NCBI GenBank assembly: GCA_002502175.1
Contig: DAPQ01000047.1
Span: 1 to 38,114, forward strand
Origin: Euryarchaeota archaeon UBA19
GTDB lineage: Archaea; Thermoplasmatota; Poseidoniia; Poseidoniales; Thalassarchaeaceae
DNA length: 38,114 bases
Direction: 5' to 3'
Shown here: positions 32,636 to 38,114 of the stretch, piece by piece
How the letters are laid out: every line of letters begins with the position of its first letter
Numbering within the stretch: the first letter of the stretch is position 1
Notes under the pieces: generated by a model
The model's database searches: none
Seen by the model: the letters and a program-made list of their open reading frames with translations, nothing else
What the model was told of the DNA's origin: nothing
Program-made: the position numbers and the translations under genes

Positions 32636-33511
32636 GTGCAACATATTGCGAAAAAACTCTTTGCAACCGGGTTTAGTCTTGGATTTTTTGCGCCGATTTT
32701 TGCAATTTTAATTGTCTCTACGGGTACGGTTTCTGCGTCAGGAAATGATTGTTCAGTACCTCTTGATGTAGGATTTGACAGCGATTTCGCAGAAATAGTC
32801 GAGGTCGAAGATAATCGCGGGGGTTGGTGGGGCCCACCCAGCGGAGACGATTTAAGCCCACTTAGGGAAGATTTGTACGTTGAAATAGATCTTGCTAGAA
32901 ACTATGCACAAGCACTGCGTTTAGAATTGGTAACTGGATATTCGTATACATTCTGTGTCGAGTTCAACTCTGACCCAGATAATCCCCCTACCGATGATCC
33001 GAAAGGCGACGTATACTTGTTTGATTCAGCAAATTGGGGAAGATACAAAAATGAATATCAGTTTTATGGTGAAGCAAGAGAGATTCTAGAAGATGAGATC
33101 AATTTGGTTCCTGTTGAATGGCGAGATATGTTTGTGTTCCTTCCATTCAGAGACACACATGCATATGAGGGTAAACGTAGCACCAGTTTTTCTACCGCAC
33201 TAGATAATGATAACAAAGCCTTCATTTCTTGGTTTGGAGAAAATAGTGATGCTGAATACTTCTTGGCTCTGGATAATTTGAACAATAGCAGACCAAATGA
33301 TGCATCGGCTGTTGACGGAGATATGATCGTTCAAGTTTGGATTGAAGTAGAGGATAGGATAACTCTACCAAAATTTACAGCCTACATTATTGTAGGATTA
33401 TTGCCTCTAAGTTGTGTGATTGTCCCTATACTAATTCACTCAAGATACCATGCTAATGGCACAGAAGAAAGTCAAGAGAAGCAAGAATTGGTTCCATTGC
33501 TAGAACAATGA
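32636..33511 (+). CDS. Exported membrane protein of unknown function, downstream of the PKD metalloprotease
   Basis: The 291-residue protein has an N-terminal signal or anchor (about 8-34), a soluble acidic outer domain of about 210 residues with two or three Cys (NDCSVP, YTFCVEF) and a C-terminal helix (about 248-268), then a short charged tail. It does not match a family I recognise. Start is GTG at 32636, with GGAGG about nine bases upstream inside the preceding gene, two bases after the protease stop. The tight spacing suggests co-expression with the metalloprotease, for example as a partner or inhibitor, which is speculation. It ends one base before the convergent aroD stop. Confidence 0.75.
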   Translation: MQHIAKKLFATGFSLGFFAPIFAILIVSTGTVSASGNDCSVPLDVGFDSDFAEIVEVEDNRGGWWGPPSGDDLSPLREDLYVEIDLARNYAQALRLELVTGYSYTFCVEFNSDPDNPPTDDPKGDVYLFDSANWGRYKNEYQFYGEAREILEDEINLVPVEWRDMFVFLPFRDTHAYEGKRSTSFSTALDNDNKAFISWFGENSDAEYFLALDNLNNSRPNDASAVDGDMIVQVWIEVEDRITLPKFTAYIIVGLLPLSCVIVPILIHSRYHANGTEESQEKQELVPLLEQ

Positions 33512-33512
33512 A

Positions 33513-34355
33513 TTACTCGTAATTTAGCATCTCCCAAGCAATTAGTAGGTCTGATGCGTTTATTCTACCCTGAGAAGAAAGGTGTGAGCCGGTTTCCATA
33601 GTGGAATATACTAGATCTTGACTTAGTAATGGGGCATGAATTCGTGTCCAATCACCACCAACACCCATGCCCATAATAGCGGTCTTTTGTTCAGATTCTT
33701 TTAGCATCCAAGCCGCCTCAAATAATTTCAATCCTGAATTTCTTCCACTGGTATTGTAACAGACTTTTATGATGTCTCCAGATTCTACCATATCTTCGAT
33801 GTCATTGATGATTTCTGAGGCACTGCCCGGCTCCTCTGAAAAATGGTTGGAGGAAATTACCTTGGTCTTGCCTTTGGCAATCTGCATAAGTTCTAAACGG
33901 GTTTTGGAATCGATATCTGCCTCGAGGTCAACCCAACTTACTCCACTGTCGATGGCCGCTCTAAGGACTGAAATTCTCTCTTCTTCGGTTCCAGGGAAAT
34001 GACCCCCCTGCCTCTCTGGACGACAGGTCAGTACTACTGGTAAATCGATCCCTTCTTTGAATGCGTCTAGAGCGCTCGATATATCGATTGAATCGAATGC
34101 TTGTGGGATGTACTCCGGTGGAACATATGCCGGCCTTCCGCGCCCCTCTCCTTCATTGGAATCGGTAGCCTCTTCAGGTTCAGGGAGTTTCTCCACCACC
34201 CAAAGCTTGTCGAGACGAACCTCACAAAGATCAGCGCCTACAGCAGTAGCGCGAGCGGCATCTGCGAGTATCTCATCAACCGAGCAACCAGATAGAGTCA
34301 CACAGATTGTGGGTCTTCGCATCGGCTCGGCCACCGGAGAGGTCTGTTTAACCAT
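33513..34355 (-). CDS. aroD: Type I 3-dehydroquinate dehydratase
   Basis: This shikimate-pathway enzyme dehydrates 3-dehydroquinate through a Schiff base. The 280-residue product has GADLCEVRLDKL (41-52), LPVVLTCRPERQGGHF (105-120), the catalytic ISSNHFSEEP with H171, and GDIIKVCYN with the Schiff-base lysine K197. The C-terminal GSHLSSQGRINASDLLIAWE block fits the lid of the barrel. An acidic Glu/Gly/Pro insert of about 30 residues (about 57-87) lies between the first two strands. Start ATG 34355 or 34322 (MRRPTICVTLSG) are both possible. It diverges from gyrB. Confidence 0.93.
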   Translation of the reverse strand: MVKQTSPVAEPMRRPTICVTLSGCSVDEILADAARATAVGADLCEVRLDKLWVVEKLPEPEEATDSNEGEGRGRPAYVPPEYIPQAFDSIDISSALDAFKEGIDLPVVLTCRPERQGGHFPGTEEERISVLRAAIDSGVSWVDLEADIDSKTRLELMQIAKGKTKVISSNHFSEEPGSASEIINDIEDMVESGDIIKVCYNTSGRNSGLKLFEAAWMLKESEQKTAIMGMGVGGDWTRIHAPLLSQDLVYSTMETGSHLSSQGRINASDLLIAWEMLNYE

Positions 34356-34369
34356 ATTTGTGGGCCGAT

Positions 34370-34388
34370 ACCCCTCCTATGGAGGGGT
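34370..34388. repeat. Perfect inverted repeat between aroD and gyrB (aroD side)
   Basis: ACCCCTCC and GGAGGGGT form an 8-bp perfect stem about a TAT centre, again 8-3-8 bases in all. It lies 15-33 bases upstream of the aroD ATG in a divergent gap, so it is not a terminator. The layout matches the 19-bp palindrome at the suf locus, but the sequence differs. Confidence 0.55.
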
Positions 34389-34440
34389 GAAACTGTGAAT
34401 TTACTTTCACTTTCGATGTTTTTCGGACACTCTCTAGGGA

Positions 34441-34509
34441 GGGTTGATTAACCCCCTGTGAGACCAATTTTAGTGGAATACCTGAGGGTTCCCCTTTGGG
34501 AACCCTCAG
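34441..34509. promoter_or_regulatory. gyrB upstream region: TATA-like box and strong inverted repeat
   Basis: A 5-bp stem, GGGTT (34441-34445) and AACCC (34450-34454), is followed by AATTTTAG (34466-34473) as a candidate TATA box. CTGAGGGTTCCC (34482-34493) and GGGAACCCTCAG (34498-34509) then form a perfect 12-bp stem with a CTTT loop. The long repeat is centred 26 nt after the candidate TATA box and ends 18 bases before the gyrB ATG. It is the longest perfect inverted repeat noticed in the gaps of the window. Confidence 0.55.
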
Positions 34510-34527
34510 ACGATTGGAGTTGCAAAA

Positions 34528-36498
34528 ATGGCTGATGATTACGGAGCAGATAGTATTCAGGTCCTTGAAGGCCTTGAAGCGGTACGAAAAAGGCCTGGAA
34601 TGTACCTAGGAGACCCTCATGATGGGTCCGCTTTGCACCACTGTATATGGGAAGTTGTCGACAATGCGGTAGACGAACACCTAGCTGGCCATAATCCAAC
34701 CATAGAAGTCGACCTCAACGCTGATGGTTCGATCAGCGTCACAGATCATGGCCGAGGAATACCGGTAGATATGCACCCAGAGGAAGGAGTTAGTGCGGCT
34801 GAGGTAATTATGACTAAACTTCACGCAGGAGGTAAGTTCGACAATGAGGCCTACAAAGTCGCAGGAGGGCTTCACGGGGTTGGAGTTAGTGCTGTTAACG
34901 CTGTATCTGAGTGGTTGCATCTAGAAATACACAGAGAAGGAAAGGTCTGGGAGCAGAGATATAACCAAGGAGTTCCAAAATCCAAACTGAAGCCAACTGG
35001 GAAAACCGAAGTTACTGGAACCAAGGTTTCCTTCAAACCTGATTTGACCATTTTTAGCGATATCGTCGAATTCGATTTCGAGCAAATTAATACCAGATTG
35101 CAGAGAACTGCTTTTCTAAATGGTGGTTTGCAGATTATTTTCCGAGATCTTCGCGGAGAAGACCCAGTAGAAATCGATCACACCTACGATGGAGGACTCA
35201 GGGAATATGTCGCTCAAATGAATTCAAAGAAGAATACAATTCACGATGAAGTGATTCACATCTTTGGAGAAAAAGAGGGAGATAAAGGAGAAGTTCATGT
35301 CGAAATAGCCTTGCAGTGGACCGATTCCTACTCAGAAAGTATCGACTGCTTCACCAATATCATCCACAATGCAGATGGGGGCACTCACATGTCTGGTCTT
35401 CGCAGTTCTTTGACTAGAACAGTAAACTCCTACGCTCAGTCTAGAAATTTGCTCAAAAATCTAAGCAGTCTTTCCGGTGATGATGTTCGTGAAGGCCTTG
35501 GCGCTGTTGTCTCGATTAAGCACCCCGACCCGTCATTTAATGCTCAAACCAAGGCTAAGTTAGTGACTAGTGAAGTCGCTGGAATTGTTGAGCAGATTGT
35601 AAACGACAAATTAGGCGAGCACTTTGAGGAGAACCCCTCGATTGCTCGAGCCATTGTGGACAAGGCAGTATTGGCCAGCAAGGCGAGAGAGGCTGCTCGC
35701 AAGGCAAGGGATTTAACCCGCAGAAAAGGAGTCCTGGAAGGTGGCGGCCTTCCTGGTCAATTAGCTGATTGTCAATCACGCGATCCAAATGAATGCGAGA
35801 TATATATTGTCGAGGGAGAATCTGCAGGCGGATCTGCGAAGACCGCTAGAGATAGGCGTACACAAGCGGTACTGCCACTTAGAGGAAAGATTCTGAATGT
35901 CGAAAGACAACGTGGTAATGATGCTAAGGTATTCACCAATGAGCAAATTCAGCGAATGATTAGGGCTTTTGGCGCCGGAGTTGGTAATGATGAAGGCGAT
36001 GAAGGTGCTTTCGACCCTGAGAAACTGAGGTATGGTAAAATCATCATCATGTGTGACGCAGATATCGACGGAGCACACATTCGTACATTGATTATGACTT
36101 TTCTTTGGAGGTATATGCGACGAGCCATTACCAATGGCAATGTCTACATCGCTATGCCACCCTTATTCTCAGTAGGAAGGGGAAACAACGTCGAATGGGT
36201 ACATAGCGAAGAAGAGCTGGATGCTACGGTAAAGCGATTGAAGAAAGAAGCCCCTTCGGCTAAAATTTCAGTTCAAAGATACAAGGGTCTGGGTGAAATG
36301 AACCCCGAACAATTGTGGGAGACTACAATGGATCCAGAAGTCCGACGTATGATGCGTGTAACTATCAAAGAAAAGAATGGACAGCCAGACATAGAAGCTG
36401 GCGACGAATTATTCACTATTCTGATGGGAGAAGATGTTCCCGATCGTCGTGCATTCATTGAACAAAATGCATCGGAGGTAACGTCATTAGACGTTTGA
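34528..36498 (+). CDS. gyrB: DNA gyrase subunit B
   Basis: The 656-residue ATPase subunit of bacterial-type gyrase has the GHKL ATP site (EVVDNAVDEHLAG, DHGRGIPV, and HAGGKFDNEAYKVAGGLHGVGVSAVNAVSE), the transducer domain, and the TOPRIM domain with E429 in EGESAGGSAK, PLRGKILNVE, and the D510 metal site in DADIDGAHI. The length is that of the compact GyrB without the E. coli insertion. It introduces negative supercoils with GyrA. GGAG eight bases before the ATG at 34528 supports the start. Bacterial gyrase in an archaeal context implies ancient transfer, as is known for several Euryarchaeota. Confidence 0.97.
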   Translation: MADDYGADSIQVLEGLEAVRKRPGMYLGDPHDGSALHHCIWEVVDNAVDEHLAGHNPTIEVDLNADGSISVTDHGRGIPVDMHPEEGVSAAEVIMTKLHAGGKFDNEAYKVAGGLHGVGVSAVNAVSEWLHLEIHREGKVWEQRYNQGVPKSKLKPTGKTEVTGTKVSFKPDLTIFSDIVEFDFEQINTRLQRTAFLNGGLQIIFRDLRGEDPVEIDHTYDGGLREYVAQMNSKKNTIHDEVIHIFGEKEGDKGEVHVEIALQWTDSYSESIDCFTNIIHNADGGTHMSGLRSSLTRTVNSYAQSRNLLKNLSSLSGDDVREGLGAVVSIKHPDPSFNAQTKAKLVTSEVAGIVEQIVNDKLGEHFEENPSIARAIVDKAVLASKAREAARKARDLTRRKGVLEGGGLPGQLADCQSRDPNECEIYIVEGESAGGSAKTARDRRTQAVLPLRGKILNVERQRGNDAKVFTNEQIQRMIRAFGAGVGNDEGDEGAFDPEKLRYGKIIIMCDADIDGAHIRTLIMTFLWRYMRRAITNGNVYIAMPPLFSVGRGNNVEWVHSEEELDATVKRLKKEAPSAKISVQRYKGLGEMNPEQLWETTMDPEVRRMMRVTIKEKNGQPDIEAGDELFTILMGEDVPDRRAFIEQNASEVTSLDV

Positions 36499-36507
36499 GG
36501 TGGTAAA

Positions 36508-38114
36508 ATGAGTGAAGAATTAGAGCGAAGATTTGTCTCGGATGAGATGAAAGAGAGCTACATAAATTATGCAATGAGTGTAATTATTGGCAGAGCACTT
36601 CCAGACGTCAGGGACGGTTTGAAGCCTGTTCACAGACGTATTCTGTGGGGTATGCACCAAGCAGGACACACCCACGACAAGAGTTACAGTAAGTCTGCAA
36701 GGTCTGTTGGAGAAGTGATGGGTAAGTATCACCCACACGGAGACCAGGCCCTATACGACACAATGGTCAGAATGGCGCAAGACTTCTCCTTGAGATACCC
36801 ATTAGTCGACGGGCAGGGTAATTTCGGCTCGATAGATGGCGACCCACCTGCAGCTATGAGGTACACCGAGAGTAGGCTAGATCGACTTTCTTCACATATG
36901 CTAGACGATATCAATAAGGACACTATTGACATGGTTGCAAACTTTGATGATAGTGAGAGTGAACCTACTGTTTTGCCCTCGAGGCTTCCTAATCTTCTGC
37001 TAAACGGTAGCGATGGTATCGCGGTTGGAATGGCAACAAAAATACCTCCTCACAACCTAAACGAAGTAGCCGCAGCAGTGCGATTCCATACCGAGAAGGT
37101 AATCGAAGAGGACCGGAAAAGATCCCTGGACAAACCACCACAGATTGACGCAATGGAATACATGGAATATCTCAAAGGACCAGACTTCCCAACAGGAGCG
37201 ACCATTCATGGAATAGATGGTATTCTAGACATGTATAGAACTGGGCAAGGAAGATTTCACATTCGATCAGAAGCAGAAGTAAGAGATGATTCATCGGGTA
37301 AGAAAATAGTCATCACTTCTATTCCATATCAAGTTAGAAAAGCAAGCATGTTGAAGGGAATTGCTGAGTTAGTTACGAAAGAGACAATCAAAGGCATTCG
37401 TGACATTCGTGATGAATCTAGTAAGGAAGGAATCCGTGTAGTAATTGAAATCAAGAATAATGCAGACCCACACGCAATCCTCAACCAATTATACCAATCG
37501 AGTAGGTTGCAAGAATCGTATTCCGCTAACATGATGGGTATTCTGAATGGAGCTCCTGTGCAACTAGATTTGTCCACAATTCTGCACACCTATGTTCGCC
37601 ATAGAGAGACCGTTATTGAGAGACGTACTCAGTTTGAATTGAACAAAGCAGAGGCGAGAGCGCACATTCTCGAAGGACTGATGGCGGCGCAGAAGAGAAT
37701 GACTGAAATTATCGAAGTCGGAAGAAATTCCGACTCTAGAGATCAATTCGAATCTTACCTTAGAGGAGAAGAAAAATATCCAAAGATAAAACGATTTGAC
37801 TTCTCAGAAAAGCAAGCGAAAGCAATTGCTGAACGGCGACTTTACCAGCTTACCAAACTGAATGTAAAAGAGGTCGAAGAGGAGCTTACAAAACTGCAAG
37901 AGGCAATCAAAGAATACCAATCAATTCTCGATAGCCGCAAGCGAAGATTGGAAATTCTAATTTCTGAACTTGAGGAGGTAGTAGAAAAGCATGGAGATGA
38001 AAGGCGTAGCCACATTGACCCAACTCCACTTTCAATGGACAGAGAGGACCTTGTAGCAGAACGCGCTCTAGTCATTTCTCTAACTCAAGACAATTACATT
38101 CGCCACCTACCGGT
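36508..38114 (+). CDS. gyrA: DNA gyrase subunit A, 3' end missing
   Basis: The reading frame is open from the ATG at 36508 to the right edge (about 535 codons), so the C-terminal part, including the beta-pinwheel, is missing. GAGGTGG lies a few bases upstream, and the gyrB stop is 9 bases away. The start reads MSEELERRFVSDEMKESYINYAMSVIIGRALPD, then ARSVGEVMGKYHPHGD and LVDGQGNFGSIDGD, with the DNA-cleaving tyrosine Y119 in AAMRYTE. The residue matching E. coli Ser83 is Gln80 and that matching Asp87 is Asp84. This is gyrase, or topoisomerase IV ParC-like; the neighbouring gyrB and the lack of a second pair favour GyrA. Confidence 0.94.
   Translation, partial: MSEELERRFVSDEMKESYINYAMSVIIGRALPDVRDGLKPVHRRILWGMHQAGHTHDKSYSKSARSVGEVMGKYHPHGDQALYDTMVRMAQDFSLRYPLVDGQGNFGSIDGDPPAAMRYTESRLDRLSSHMLDDINKDTIDMVANFDDSESEPTVLPSRLPNLLLNGSDGIAVGMATKIPPHNLNEVAAAVRFHTEKVIEEDRKRSLDKPPQIDAMEYMEYLKGPDFPTGATIHGIDGILDMYRTGQGRFHIRSEAEVRDDSSGKKIVITSIPYQVRKASMLKGIAELVTKETIKGIRDIRDESSKEGIRVVIEIKNNADPHAILNQLYQSSRLQESYSANMMGILNGAPVQLDLSTILHTYVRHRETVIERRTQFELNKAEARAHILEGLMAAQKRMTEIIEVGRNSDSRDQFESYLRGEEKYPKIKRFDFSEKQAKAIAERRLYQLTKLNVKEVEEELTKLQEAIKEYQSILDSRKRRLEILISELEEVVEKHGDERRSHIDPTPLSMDREDLVAERALVISLTQDNYIRHLP

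Noticed and set aside
1..38114. tRNA or rRNA genes, CRISPR arrays, insertion sequences, attachment sites, replication origin
   Set aside because: None was recognised by eye in the gaps. All gaps are short, and no spaced direct repeats or transposase motifs were seen.

Overview
The window reads as a piece of a marine Euryarchaeota-like genome, most probably Marine Group II (Candidatus Poseidoniales). This is inferred from gene content, without database support. Archaeal or eukaryote-like informational genes (an exosome Csl4 relative, NMD3, a METTL5/COG2263-type RNA methylase, archaeal-type Asd, a COG1031-type radical SAM enzyme) sit beside bacterial-type genes (DNA gyrase, RmuC, cytochrome c maturation, SUF, Maf). 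There are also very large secreted or membrane proteases with CARDB or PKD repeats. Genes are packed tightly with almost no free space. Starts use a TATA box with a very short leader, or a GGTGA/GGAGG ribosome-binding site, and several are TTG or GTG.

Layout. 1-4202: an RCC1-repeat exported protein (cut by the left edge), a radical SAM enzyme with a C-terminal helix-hairpin-helix, and a Csl4 + zinc-finger + RRM + RGG fusion. 4270-8018: RNA methylase, asd, then rmuC and an M23-type metallopeptidase. 8015-12543 (minus): phosphoglucose/phosphomannose isomerase, NMD3, and a cytochrome c maturation cluster of fused ccmA-ccmB, ccmC and a 50-residue ccmD with a TTG start. 12652-19158 (plus): rhomboid protease, 1605-residue membrane subtilisin, Maf pyrophosphatase. 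19162-23731: an Fe-S biogenesis block in which an Nfu-like protein and a DtxR/MntR-type regulator diverge from sufC-sufB-sufD and a small zinc protein, with a perfect 19-bp palindrome between the two arms. 23732-28467: a membrane-embedded Smr-domain protein, a DUF2085 membrane protein, thymidylate kinase with a long unknown C-terminal extension, a transthyretin-like membrane protein and a glutaminyl cyclase. 28527-33511: a 1368-residue HExxH/PKD membrane metalloprotease and a companion secreted protein of unknown function. 33513-38114: aroD, gyrB and the first part of gyrA.

Genes that plausibly work together: nfu, dtxR-like and sufCBD (Fe-S assembly under metal control); ccmAB, C and D (heme delivery to exported c-type cytochromes); the exported proteases with the rhomboid and glutaminyl cyclase (processing of surface or secreted protein); asd and aroD (amino-acid synthesis); gyrB and gyrA (one enzyme, adjacent genes).

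The most unusual observations are the Csl4-RRM fusion, the fused CcmAB with a hidden ccmD, the membrane Smr protein, and a recurring set of perfect inverted repeats with 2-4 nt loops in the short gaps between genes. Several of these repeats lie in divergent gaps where no transcript ends, and three are centred about 25 nt downstream of a TATA-like element. No tRNA, rRNA, CRISPR array or insertion sequence was recognised, and no gap without a gene exceeds about 175 bases.
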